59,200 nt of DNA, taken from Gnetum montanum (lineage: Eukaryota > Streptophyta > Gnetopsida > Gnetales > Gnetaceae). This document shows positions 1 to 10,590 of the stretch, in pieces; within the stretch, counting starts at the first letter, position 1, and each line of letters starts with the position of its first letter. A program made the translations under genes and the position numbers. Location of the stretch: the NCBI GenBank assembly GCA_015680685.1, contig MNCI01003777.1:340518-399717 (forward strand), read 5' to 3'. Under the pieces are notes generated by a model. It ran no database searches, had not been told where the DNA came from, and saw only the letters and a program-made list of their open reading frames with translations.

Positions 1-113
1 AAATTCATGAAAGAAGAGTGGATATGGTCTTTACCCTCAAAGGCTTTACTGTGCTTCCATTTTAAGAGTACTAAATCCCATGTGTTTCTTCCATGACCTG
101 CAAGAAAAGAAGA
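1..113 (-). other. 3' noncoding or intron-exon edge of element A
   Basis: This stretch lies downstream (minus strand) of the Lys-rich segment of element A. Read on the minus strand it goes from the codons for PNPF into a pyrimidine-rich tract ending in TTGCAG followed by GTC at about 100-110, which looks like a plant 3' splice acceptor. The related plus-strand copy A2 has ATTGTAG followed by GT just after the same PNPF codons (about 11360). No other feature is seen. Confidence 0.3.
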
Positions 114-353
114 TTAAGGAAATTCAAAAGGATTAGGTCCTCTTAAACCAGTTTTCCTTCTTCCATTATTTTTCCTCTTCTTCACCTTTTTCTTCTTGGT
201 GTTTGGAAGACTACCACTTAGCTTCCCTTCACCATCATCATCACAATGCAGATTGTCTTCATGTTGCTCATCCATGTCACAACCAAGACAATCAAGGTCA
301 TCAATAGCATTGACAAATTCATCCTTGTCATAATGCATAGAAAAAATCTCCAA
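114..353 (-). pseudogene. Lys-rich C-terminal segment of element A ORF
   Basis: This is a 79-codon open stretch with an acidic N-terminal half (DLDCLG, MDEQHED) followed by a strongly basic KKKKVKKRKNN block and ending in GPNPFEFP. The same order (CLDGFDYLGYKMDEQHEG, then KKKKTNKRKKK and PNPF) occurs on the plus strand at 11118-11335, so the two are homologous parts of elements A and A2. The function is unknown. The basic cluster could bind nucleic acid or act as a nuclear targeting signal, but that is inference. The segment is probably the distal part of the polyprotein or accessory ORF that starts upstream at 2616 and is now split by stops and frameshifts. Confidence 0.5.
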
Positions 354-601
354 TTTCTGAAAATCATATCATTATCAATGTCTTCACCAACATCAATAAT
401 GACCTTTCTATTATGACTACCACCATAGCCATCATTATCCCATACAAAATCAAATTCATTACCATCATTAGCTTTGCTCTTACTAATAATGACATAAAAA
501 ATTCACATTGTTTGTATAAAAAAAATAGGACTCACAACATTATTATAATTACTATAATGATCATGGTTCTCATCATCACAATTGAACAAACCACTACTAA
601 G

Positions 602-883
602 CTAAAGTGAAAAACTAGCATCTGACACACTAGCTTCAACATGAGAGACATTACTACCATCAACAAGGTAAAGCTCATACTTACTTATCTCTTCATGATT
701 TCTCCCATCCAATTTTAGTTCAACTTGATCTTCAACATGTTGTTGTTCAATCTCATCAAAGCTTAAAGGTTCAAGATCCCAAATAGTAGTTCCCAATTCC
801 AATGGCTTCTCCTCTTCAAAGGAATCATCAACAAGCTCTTCATCCCATTTTGGATGTACCATCTCAAAAAGTAAACTCTCCAT
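602..883 (-). pseudogene. acidic domain of element A, conserved in A2
   Basis: A 93-codon acidic stretch contains PKWDEELVDDSFEEE, LELGT, IWDLE and a run towards EDQVELKLDGRNHEE. The plus-strand copy at 10603-10890 keeps PKWNEELVDDSFEE, LELGT and IWDYE at the same spacing, so this is real former coding sequence. It follows the gag-like part (932-2616, minus) in the same element and precedes the Lys-rich segment at 114-353. I do not recognise the domain. Its place downstream of a zinc-knuckle gag would normally hold protease or pol, yet no DTG/DSG protease motif or RT motif is visible. It may be an accessory domain of a non-autonomous element. Confidence 0.55.
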
Positions 884-931
884 TGATTTAACATTATTTT
901 CATCAAAAAAACCATCAAAGTAAACATTCTT

Positions 932-2616
932 TCACATGCCTTGGCTAGAAGACTCCCCTATCTCCCATGAGATTTCCTCAACTTGACTTAGAATCTCCTT
1001 TCCCTTCTCACAAGGTATAGAACAATTGCAAAAATTATGAGAATCATACCTTCTAGTAATGCTCTTGACCCTTCTTGAAGAAATCCCTTGATATTTAACA
1101 CTCTTTTGGCTTGGATCCTTTACCTCCCATGGCTCATGATGTAGGAACTCTCCTTGATTAGCAGAATGCACCATCTTGGACTTTAAAGCTCTTTTGGTTC
1201 CTTTGATGAAGCTCTTGGTTTCCTCTCTTGAAACTTTTGAGTATTGAGCACTCCTTTTCTCAATAAGAGATACTTGAGAGCTCATTCTCTCATTTATCTA
1301 TACTTCATTAGATCTTTCTTCTTCATTATTTCCTTAATTAATGTTTACATTTTCCATAAAAATGCTAGAATTAATTTCTATTGCATCTTCAGTCATTAGA
1401 GGTCTACCTTCATTGGAGGATTCTTCCTTTTCTAAGATTTGGAGTTTCTTTCTCTTGGAAACCTTTGGTTTATTACAATTCCATTGTTTGTGTCCCTTTT
1501 CACCATAATTGAAGAATTGAAGGTTGGAGGAAAAATTATTTCCTTGACCTTTTCCTTTCTTGGAGTAGTCCTTCTTGGAATCTTGGCCCTCCTTGATCTT
1601 CTCTTGCTTCTCATTAGTATCTTAACATTTCCATTCTCCTTGGCTTCTTTCTCACTTTTAAAAGCTTTGGATTTTTACCCTTATAATATTTAGTACCTCT
1701 AGTATAGCCTTGAAGTTTCTTTTCAACCTTAAGAGCCAATAAAAAAGCCTCATCCAATTTTTTTGGACTCATAAAAGATTAGCTCTTGTTGATACTCCCT
1801 TTTCAGTCCTCCTTGAAAGTTAGATGGTTATTCATAATCATCCTAATGAACTTTTGCAAGCTAGAAATATTTACAAAAACCCATGTAGTAATCCTTCACA
1901 CTCTCATTACCTTGCCTTAGGTACCTCAATTTTTGGATGGCCTCTTGTGTATAATGAGTTTTCTCAAATTTTTGCTTGAGCATGAACTACATTAAAGACC
2001 AATACTTAATAGGAGTACCATTGCTCACCTTGTAAGAATGACTTTCCTTCTCTCACCATACAAGTGCTATGCCTTCCAATTTGGTTTTAGCAAAAGACAC
2101 CTTTTGATGATTTTCCACATCTTCATGTTCAAAGTACTTGCTAATCATTTTCAGCTAAGAGAGAAAAACTTCAATTCCTTCCATGCCATTAAAGGATTTG
2201 ACTTCAACACGAGGCATCCTTGAAGCATGTCTAAAAGCTTTTGCAAGAGTGACTTCAATTCTTTCACCTTGCTTCCTTTGAGGCTTTCTTTTTCCCTTTC
2301 CTAGGAAAATTGAAGCCTTAAGATTATTTTTAGCACTAGGAGCATGAAGAAAAGCATCATCTTGAGCTTCTCCTTCTCCAAAGTATTAATTTTCAAAAGG
2401 AATATCATCTTCAAGGGATGGCATTGAAGAATGTCTTGAAGAATGCCTTGGTGAAGAATTACATGACTTGTACCCTTGCTTGGATGCTTTTGGTGAAGAA
2501 GCAGGTCCTCTGTTCTCTCCATGCTTTTCAATCTTCTTAGCAATGAACTTAAGAACATTTCTCATATCATCCATGTCTCTTGACAAATATTGAATTGTCT
2601 TCTTCTTTGGAGGCAT
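932..2616 (-). pseudogene. gag: chromovirus-like gag remnant (element A)
   Basis: Minus-strand gag remnant. It starts at an ATG (2614-2616) with MPPKKKT, followed by a coiled/polar segment. The capsid region at about 1830-2240 contains LEGIALVW and HYTQEAIQKLRYLRQGNESV, the signature of plant Ty3/gypsy Retrotrans_gag domains of the chromovirus type. A zinc knuckle follows at about 1470-1515, reading NYGEKGHKQWNC; the first two cysteines are lost (C to F and C to Y), so it would not bind zinc. A Ser/Lys-rich tail (1285-932) ends at SSSQGM, where a TGG has become TGA. Gag packages the element RNA into virus-like particles. Several frameshifts and TAG codons break it. It is homologous to 9590-10004 on the plus strand in its tail only. 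Confidence 0.75.
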
Positions 2617-2827
2617 GATGGAAATTGATCTAAAAGGAAGTTTTCATAAAATTCTACAAGGAAAGGTGAAATTTCAAGATTTCTCAAGAAATGAGACAAT
2701 AATTTCTTAGATCTTAAGAGAAATGAGCATAAGATCTTCAAATCCTAGCTATTACAAGCCAATGGGTGTCCAATTCCATAATTATCTTCCAATTATTAAA
2801 AGATATAAAAAACTTAGGGATCAAAGG
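2617..2827. other. leader of element A, no gene
   Basis: AT-rich sequence between the gag start of element A (minus) and the left edge of the LTR at 2828. It would be the 5' leader of A. No primer binding site or LTR of A can be seen here, so A was presumably cut by the arrival of the B-family LTR. Confidence 0.4.
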
Positions 2828-3737
2828 TGATGAGTCATGGATTGGCCATGTCAACGAGGCCTCATTGATTAGGCCCCATGAACTAGGCCCTATCGACTAG
2901 GCCTTATGGATGCATCATTTCATACATTGACGTAGCCCCATCGATGCAGGGTTTGTTCTTGCCTATAAATACATCCCAACCCACCATGTTTAGGCATCAT
3001 TCTATCATAGTGTAGCGAAGTTCTTACAGTTTTTCCATTCAAAAGTTAGAATATTTTCCCAAGTGCCCATAGTAGAAGCCATTGAGTGTATAGATCTTTA
3101 TTCAAGCACTGTTGTACTTGAGCATGATGGTGTATGTAGAAGTAAAGATGAAATTCTTGTGAAACCTTGTAGCATTCTAGATAGTTTAAATGTTTTATTC
3201 ATGCATTTAATGTTTTCAACTGTTTGTTCAATGTTATCTAGTAATTAAGCTAATTAAGTAGTTACGGGAGATGAGCTAAATAGCAATTAAGTAAACACAT
3301 AAGTATGACTACTTCGAGCATGTGTATGATGTTTGGTAATCCTAGCAGCACTTAACACTTGGTAACCTAGTAACGTTATACATGTTTAGGATGTGTATAG
3401 CAAGTGGGACTAGATACTTATGTTAGGACTAGTTGAATAGTAGTTAACTCATTAGATTAAAGTAGGTATTAAATTACTTTATTCTCTATCTTGTTTATTT
3501 CAAGCATTGAAACCATAAAATATCAAATGAAAAAAATCATGTACCTTAATTACACTTAAACCATACCCTTAAGCTTCACAAGTGTAGTTGGGAAGACAAA
3601 GAACATCCTTAATGTAAAGTTTACTTCCTAGAGAACTAGTGCACCAGAAACTATAGAGTCCACAGAATTCAACTGGATCATGTATGAACACTTTGTGATT
3701 CATATGGTTGGGTGTAGGGGTACCTTGCTGTTCATCA
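2828..3737 (+). mobile_element. 5' LTR of element B
   Basis: A 910-bp LTR bounded by TGATGAG at the left and TTCATCA at the right, an inverted terminal pair typical of this superfamily. It has a TATAAATA box at 2964-2971, a downstream GAATATTTTCC block, and the body shared with LTRs at 34358, 44920, 57932 and 58582. It is followed directly by a decayed tRNA-Asp primer site and a gag, so it is a 5' LTR rather than a solo LTR. The 5 bp on its two sides do not match, as expected if the partner LTR is elsewhere or lost. Confidence 0.85.
2835..2971 (+). promoter_or_regulatory. U3 promoter with decayed GTCGAC-type array and TATA box
   Basis: Between the LTR start and TATAAATA lie repeated near-copies of an AGGCC-CATCGACT/TTGACGTAGCCC unit (for example CCCTATCGACTAGGCC, ATTGACGTAGCCCC, ATCGATGCAGGG). 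The same unit is better preserved in the LTR at 58582. ACGT-core sites of this kind are known bZIP targets in plants; that these function so is inference. Confidence 0.55.
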
Positions 3738-3738
3738 T

Positions 3739-3756
3739 TAGTGTCATTCCCAAGGA
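3739..3756 (+). other. primer binding site, tRNA-Asp type (decayed)
   Basis: One base after the LTR end, the sequence TAGTGTCATTCCCAAGGA aligns with the plant tRNA-Asp primer site TGGCGCCGTTGCCGGGGA; almost all differences are C-to-T or G-to-A. Element B2 has a differently decayed version at the same place (8313). Athila/Tat elements commonly use tRNA-Asp. Confidence 0.65.
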
Positions 3757-3898
3757 CTCTTGTTGTTGAAATGTGTGCTACCTAGGATTAGTGAACATTA
3801 TTAATATCATTGGATGAACCCCAAGATCGACATCATTCTCAAATTATATAATTACAAAAGCACATTGTCATTTTATTTTTTTGCAAAAATGTCTTCTT

Positions 3899-5400
3899 CT
3901 CACAGGCATGAAGATGTCAAACCATTGGTTCCAAAATAGTGCAAGGTGATATATACTCATCTAGATGAGTATGTGCTTGATTTCACCTTCATCCTACACC
4001 AGGATGAACAATTGTGATGGTGTGATATGGAAGGCAACACTGTAATGCCTCCTGATCGATTTGTGCTAATGATGTTTCTTCAAACTCTTACAAAGTTAGG
4101 CATCCAAGATCTTCAAGAGGAATACATTGTGAATAGTAATGAAACTCGGGACTATTGTCCCACTAAAACACAATGTAGGAGAGATCAAAACTAAGAGAAG
4201 CACCATAAGTTTGTAAAGGGAAAATGGTTCATTGATCCCTTGTTCCTGCTAAACCAATGTGATAATGAGGGTCCTTTTTCTAAAGGCTCTCAACATGAAA
4301 ATTCTCCACCTCTCATTATTGATGACGGGGGTGTGAACCTAAATCTACATTCTACTATCAACAAACCAGATTTAGAAAAAGATGGTAGTCAAGGTAGGGG
4401 CTTGGACAAGCATTAAGATGATATGAAACTTGATGAACATGGTTGTGACAACCAAAGGAGAGTTGGTAGACACCATGGTGATGGCAATTCTCATTCCTCT
4501 TTACCCTCTTCATCTACATCTTCTTCTTACTCTTCATCTTCTGGTTTTGATAGAAGCCACTAGAGAAATAATCACGATGAAGTTGATGAACAAGATAATA
4601 ATGATCGTAGAACCCACCAAGAATGAAGGGGTGGTAGAAACTATCATCAGTGCCATGAACATAATGATGACAATGAACCTCTATTGCCAACTTGAAGCAT
4701 GCTTAACATTGTAGAGGTAGTTAAGATTCCAACTAGGCATGTGAAAGAGAGTTGGATCAAGTGCTTAGACATGAACAATATCCCAAGATTTGAGGGGGGA
4801 TATAACTCTAATTCAAAAAACCATCTACAAGCCTTTCACGATGCTTGTACCTTACAAAACATATAGAATGACTAGTAGAAATTGAGGATATTCCCTAGGA
4901 CACTCATCAAAGAGGCAAAAAACTAGCACTAGTCCTTGGAGTTGGAATCTATACATCGATGGAGTACAATACTTGAGCTATTCAATGATAAATACTAGAC
5001 ATACTCCAGGGTGTCCAATTTGAGAAGGAAAATCCAAGGCTAGAAACAAGGAACACATAAACCCTTGGATGCCACCATGGGTAGATATTATTCTCTCATA
5101 CATTGATGCCTTGGCCATGGTTATTCTCAAAGGGAACGACTCTACCAAATCATAGATGGGCTCAAAGTAGAAACTAGAAGAACTCTTGGGGTTTATTTCC
5201 AAGTGAGACTATCCGAACTGAGAGCTCATTAGATACAAAGGCTGATAGAGTAGGTAGCAAAAGAAGAAGGTAAGTTGTGAAAAATGAAAAGTGAAAAAGA
5301 ATATAATAGGGATCCTTCCATTAGGAAAAGGGAGTTTGATTCTATGATGAGGAGGAATCATCGCTTGATGAAGTGGTAAACACTAGATGTTAAATAGCAA
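3899..5400 (+). pseudogene. gag: ORF1 gag of element B (Athila-like), 3' truncated
   Basis: Starts at ATG 3899 (MSSSHRHEDVKPLVPK), about 160 bp after the LTR. After a Ser/His-rich stretch (4490-4700) comes the capsid: LELFNDKY, SNLRRKIQG, then HKPLDATMGRYYSLI, CLGHGYSQRERLYQIIDGL and RTLGV up to about 5260. This pattern (ESL..W.R....CP.HG....Q...F..GL...TR) is the Athila-type gag. It matches ORF1 of B2 (about 13640-13980) and D (30627-30900) residue by residue. The frame is broken by many TAG codons and stops being recognisable at about 5400, before the knuckle and protease region present in B2. Product role: capsid of the retrotransposon particle. Confidence 0.75.
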
Positions 5401-7445
5401 AATGACATTGAAGATGAAGACTAGAAACTATGCTATCAATAATGCAAAATTTTGAATCTAGAATTGTTAAAGATGGCTTGAGCTAAAAAATTTATAGAAA
5501 ATATTTGAAACTCTTACTTATGTAAGAAAAAGCCAAAGTGGGTATAACATTTACCCCTCTTGATGGATGCTATTGTAAAAATGTAGAAGAATTTGTCAAG
5601 AAAGATACAAGCTGCTAGGTACCTACAAGAGGATTTAAATGAAATGGGATAATGGGGAGAAAATTTTGGGATATCATCAATACATTTATGGTGAAGTGCT
5701 ATCCCATGAGAGTGGGATGTCAGTAGATCCCAAAAAGCACATATACAAATATTGGTAAAATAGTGCATAACCCACTTAATTCTCTCAATCACACTCTCAC
5801 CAAAGTAAAGAAGAGATGCTTGTTTGACCTTACCAATCCAAACCATGAAAGGAGAAAGGGATAGAGAAAGATAGGAAGATAGCCAAATGCAAAAATAGAA
5901 AAAAATATATAATAAGAAAGCATGCTAGGAACATCACCATTACACCAATTTTGGGATGCTATATTATAGAACTAGGACATGGATAGATCCCTAAAACTGA
6001 TCTCTTCCTTACCTCACTCATATGAATATTCATAGTCCTTATGTCATTCTATGCTCAATAATCCTTCACTACATTTTGCCTTATTAATGCTCAATATAGA
6101 GAGGAATGAAAATAAATGAGGAGAGAGGATGAGAGAAAGAAGAGAGAAATATAGTACATGAGAGTAGAAATCATTAGCATGCAATGACAAAGAGTTAAAA
6201 AAGAAAGGGAAGAAAAGAGAATATTGCTTATACACCATTTATGAGGATGGTGTTATGTTGCAGAAGTAGGGCATAGCTAAATCCTACATATTGTATGGCT
6301 AAAAAAGATGCCATATACATATATTTTCATAGTAGCCCCTTCCTATCCCACTCAATAATACACTTAGGCATATCCTCACATAAAGTAATGAGATATTCAA
6401 TTAATTGAAAACCTTGCTAGTTGTGCTAGACATATAGAGATAGAGAGTAGTAAGAAAAATAGTGCAAAATAAAATAGGGTTTAAAAAAACTTGCTATCCT
6501 AACATAGTACATATCTCATCCTAGTATAAAAGAGCTAATAAAAATTAAACTGCCATGAGGAGGATACACATTTGATCTTAAATTTTCAGTAGGTTGGATA
6601 TTGTAAATTAGCTACATGTAGTGGTACTTTAGAAAGCTTCTATTAATAGGATCTAGAAGCTTATGTTCTTCCATACCAGATATAATATAGATTCTTGTAG
6701 AGATTTAACCATTTGAAAAATACCCTACTAGTTGGCTGAGAACTTTGTATCTTTGATGTTCAGAAAATGGTAAAGAACTAGATTGCCTTTATGAATCTCT
6801 CTAATTTTGATATGTCAAGAATGATGACATTGGATATCTTTTTCATATCCATGTAGATGTTGAAGAGAAGCTTGTCATTGTTATTCAAAAAGGTCTAACT
6901 CAATACATCGTATGTTGTGGTTGTTATAATTTAAATATCAATCATAGAGAGTAACATGAAGAGATGAAATATGAAGCACAAGTGGTAAGAATGCTCAACA
7001 CTAATCATGAAATTTATGTAGATTTTGGTTAGTAAATATGACACTAGAATTAAATTTAGAAAAATTAAATAATCTATAGGGTTTTTGAAGCTTACATTTA
7101 AGCTTTATGTTCAATTGTTTTATGGGGATTGAGAATCCAATGATGCTACCTCAATTTCAAGGGTTTTAGAGAATTTTTCTTAGATCTATAATTGGAAAAT
7201 AAGTACATGTGATTGTATGTTTTATTTTATGAATTCTAGATGGAAAATGTATTGTATTCCTATGGGTAGAGAGAAGCAATTTGATGTTATTTTTGAGATA
7301 AACTTTAGGCCCCCATTTTGCCAACATTTGGAGAGTGCCTACATATAGCATTGGTAACATGGGTTCTTTGACGTCAACATCAAAGTTTAGGAAAAAAGTG
7401 ACTTCCTCAATGTTAATTTTGTACATCATTTATGTTTGACACAAA
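5401..7445. other. unassigned AT-rich region
   Basis: About 2 kb lie between the recognisable gag of B and the LTR of B2. Open stretches exist on both strands (for example 5514-5846 and 7166-7429 on minus), but neither matches a family I know. On the plus strand a fragment reads KVKKRCLFDLTNPNHERR (about 5790-5850) with many stops. Purine-rich strings occur near 6060-6220. It could be the continuation of element B after gag, or part of the older element E into which B2 inserted. I see no RT, integrase or protease motif. Confidence 0.3.
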
Positions 7446-8311
7446 TGAAACATTGTATGTTAAAGCCTATAATATTGTAGTTATAATATTTTAGCTCTAC
7501 ATATGTCATCATAGATGTGATGTATTGGGTCATGGTCATGACTATAAATACCAATCCACCATCATGTTGAAAAGAAGTTTTACCTAACACTTAACAAATT
7601 TCTTGGGGGGGGGGGAGGTTGAAGTTAGAGTTAATTGTGAATGCCTGCAATGTGGTGAATTATAGTTGTATGGAATCTTTATTCAAGTGGATTGTTCCTT
7701 GACATAATTGATGAATAGCAATAAAGATCAAGATTGTTCTTCATCATTGTAGCATATCCATTAGCATAGATTTACTTTTCCATAATGTTTACTTTTACTT
7801 TTACTACATCATTTACATTTCTTTAGTCATTTAAATTCAAATACTTATTAGTAAGATGGAATAAGTACAACTCGTTTCAAGCATAAAATATAATTTTTTG
7901 GTAACCCAGTAGTGACTTTACTGGACTCACTTAGTAGTGAAGATACTTGGTAATTTTAGTAATAATTACATAAGTCCAAGACATGTATGGAAAACCAGGA
8001 ATGGATGCTTATCATCATAGTATAGAATAGATTTACATTTTCATTGTACTTAGACATAAAAATTATATTTAGTTCTACCACATTTTCACTTAGCATTATT
8101 AAAGCCAAACAACTTTAGTTCATCATGTACCTTACTAAGAGTTAAATCATATAATTTGTACCTTGCACAATCTAAGTGGGAAGATAACAATCATGAACTT
8201 AATATTTGCTCACTAGTATACTTACATTGTCCATCTGTGGATTATGATATAGTTGTGCATGAATACTTGTGATTTGTATGGTTGAATGTTAGAATATCCA
8301 ACCAATCATCA
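7446..8311 (+). mobile_element. 5' LTR of element B2
   Basis: An 866-bp LTR, paired with 21332-22185. The two share the block around TATGTCATCATAGAT, the TATAAATACCAATCCACCAT promoter (TATA at 7543-7550) and the body through to a terminal ATCATCA. The start is TGAAACATTG. An 11-G run at 7605-7615 is absent from the 3' copy. Many transitions separate the two LTRs, so the insertion is old. Confidence 0.8.
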
Positions 8312-8312
8312 T

Positions 8313-8330
8313 TGGAGTTGTTGCTGAGGA
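8313..8330 (+). other. primer binding site, tRNA-Asp type (decayed)
   Basis: TGGAGTTGTTGCTGAGGA follows the LTR end by one base, as in element B, and matches the tRNA-Asp site TGGCGCCGTTGCCGGGGA with three C-to-T or G-to-A changes and one transversion. Confidence 0.65.
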
Positions 8331-8434
8331 AGTATCAATGCTTGCTAGTTACTTAATTTTACATAGTTTGTTGTATCAATAATTACAAAGTACATCTTTC
8401 ATACTTGGAATAATTTCTTAAAATGTACAAACAT

Positions 8435-9239
8435 TGGTATAGAGACACCTCTTCCAATTCCTTTATTCTACCCTACATGTATTGTTTGACAGGTTTCGGG
8501 TTGTTTTGGGCTCATTTGGTGAGTTTAGGGGGTTCTAGGGTCCATGGGAACTTGTTTGGAGGCATCTAGAGGTTCTAGACCTCAAGAAAAACATCTTTTT
8601 TGTTTAGCGCTAGTAGGTGAGATGTCTTACTAGAACTTGAGATGTCTCCATATGCATGATACGTCTTAGGCCCAAAGAGATGTCTTGGAAAATCAATAGA
8701 CATCTTGGCTGTGAGTTGGACTTTTGTAAGAGATGTCTTGTCAAGGTTAGAGATGATTCATATGGATGGGAGAACTTCTAAAAACACCCATTCCCATTTA
8801 AAAAATAGCTAGACATGATGAAAAAGAATGGCAATAGTAAGGAAGAAGGTGAGAAGACTTGGGAAACATCTAAAGAACCTCAAGTTGAGCTAAGAAAAGG
8901 TTTTAGGTTTCTTATCTTTCAGTTGCCTATAAATATTAATGTAATTCATCATTGTTAGTGCATAAACTAGATCAAGAGTAAGATACAAAGCTCTTGAGGA
9001 GGAGAGCTTATGCCAGAAGAGAGCTTGTGCAAGGAAATTAAGTGAGAAGCAAGGGAGAGCACCTGAGAGAGGTTAGTAGAATCTCTTATAAGTGTCTTTT
9101 CTTGAGCTTGGGCTCCATGGTGAGTGATTGAAGATTGAAAGGAAATAAGTATGGCCTCCAAGATTCTTGGGAGAGTTATTTTCTTGGAAGTTATGGATTG
9201 GGTCTTATTGGAGTCTACTAAGGTATTACCCCTGCACCA
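8435..9239 (+). repeat. 5' LTR of A2
   Basis: An 805-bp LTR, TGGTATAGAGACACC... to ...CCCCTGCACCA. It aligns along its full length with 11614-12475 apart from a shorter U3 repeat tract. A TATAAATATTAATGTAAT promoter-like block lies at about 8930-8945. Confidence 0.85.
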
Positions 9240-9241
9240 AA

Positions 9242-9258
9242 TTAGTATCGAAGCAAAG
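9242..9258 (+). other. primer binding site, initiator-Met tRNA type
   Basis: TTAGTATCGAAGCAAAGG follows the LTR by two bases and resembles the common plant site TTGGTATCAGAGCCAAGG with a few substitutions and small indels. This fits the chromovirus-type gag of its relative A. Confidence 0.6.
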
Positions 9259-9373
9259 GTTTGGAGGTTTTCATACTTCTATGTTGAAGCTTGATTTTTT
9301 CTTTAAATGAAGGAAACATTGTTGTGGATATTTGTGAATTTTCTCTTGGATATTATTCTTGTGGATTTAGGTA

Positions 9374-10004
9374 TGAATTTTAAGAAGAATACAAAATCAA
9401 AAGCTTGGACAAGATCTTCAAGAGTTCAAGGACTTCTTTAAGGCTTTCATGGTTGAAATGCAATAAGTTCTTCCTAAAGTAAAGATGCATGAGAACTAAG
9501 ATGTTATAGAAAACTTATGAAGGAATATGGAGAAATTCAATACTAACTTAAAAAATATTTTAAGGAGAATTGAGAGACTATCTTCTAGCTATCAAGAAAG
9601 GAAGGAAGATGAAAGGTCTAATGAAGTATAGATCAATGAGAAAAGGAGTACTCAAGTAGCTCCTATTGAGCAAGGAAGTGCTTAATACTCAAAGGTTTCA
9701 AGGGAGGGAACCAAGAGCTTCATCAAGGGGACCAAGAGATCTTCGAAGTCCAAGATGGTATATGCTGCTAATCAAGAAGAGTTCCAAACTCATGAATCAT
9801 GGTAGTTGAAGGATCAAAGCCAAAGAATGACAAAGATTAAGGAACTCCTTCAAGAAGGATCAAGGGTAGCACTAGAATGTATGATACTCATTATTTTTAT
9901 AATTGTTCTATACCTTGTGGCTAGGGAAAGAAGATTATAAGCTAACTTAAGGCTATCTCATGGGAGAGATGTGTGTCTTCTAGCCAAGGCATGTGGAAGA
10001 ATGT
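9374..10004 (+). pseudogene. gag-tail remnant of A2
   Basis: A short basic start (KKNTKSKAWTRSSRVQ, from about 9380) leads into a region that from about 9610 (DERSNEV) to 10004 (SSSQGMWKN) matches the gag tail of element A: KVSREGTKSFIKGTKR, SKSKMVYAANQEEF and CSIPCG are shared. The capsid and zinc knuckle of A have no counterpart, so A2 carries an internal deletion that joins a leader to the gag tail. Stops and shifts interrupt the frame. It keeps TGG at the codon that is TGA in A. Confidence 0.65.
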
Positions 10005-10590
10005 GATATCCCATTCCCAGATGTCATGGAAAATGTCAAACATATGTTATATTAGAAATTATGCGTTAAGAAAATGTATCAAACATCAAATATATGTAAC
10101 ATTCAACATTATTCATAAAGAAAATAATAGAGAAAGTGCAAAAAGAGAAAGAAAATAATTCTTTATTTATTTGGAATAGTGTTTTCAGATCATGTTCTAA
10201 GAGTGTTCCTTGGGGTTTTCTTCCTTTGACATCTATACCTTAGAGGAAATCTAGCACTGCCACCATGGTTAGGCCTATATCAGCCAGAAGGGATAGCCAA
10301 TCCACTTCTTGCCCTGCTTTACTTAGCTTCTGTGACTTGCCTATATTGGCTCTACCAGTCCATGCCTAGCATGACCTCTAAACCTAGGTATAAATGCCTT
10401 AGGTGAAACCCCCAAAGGTTACTTCAAAAGAAACATTCGCTAATACAATGCATCCTTTTAGGCCTCAATTACAACTATCCTTTTGGGTTTTGTTACAATA
10501 ACAATAACACTTGTTATGAAGAGGTTCCATCTTCATTGTGCAGTAACATCATTGGGAATGGGGACATGACAAAGAATAATTACCTTAATG
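10005..10590 (+). other. about 590-bp segment of A2 with no counterpart in A
   Basis: In A the SSSQGM end is followed within about 40 bp by the acidic domain. In A2 about 590 bp intervene. The first part (10005-10440) has no clear coding content. The last part (about 10420-10590) is an open frame with TFANTMHPFRPQLQL, FGFCYNNNNTCYEE and GNGDMTKN, running in frame into the acidic domain. Either A2 gained this block or A lost it. No family assignment is possible by eye. Confidence 0.4.

Noticed and set aside
413-610. Plus-strand ORF rich in Ile/Thr
   Set aside because: Simple ATT/ATC-rich complement of the Asp/Asn-rich linker of element A.
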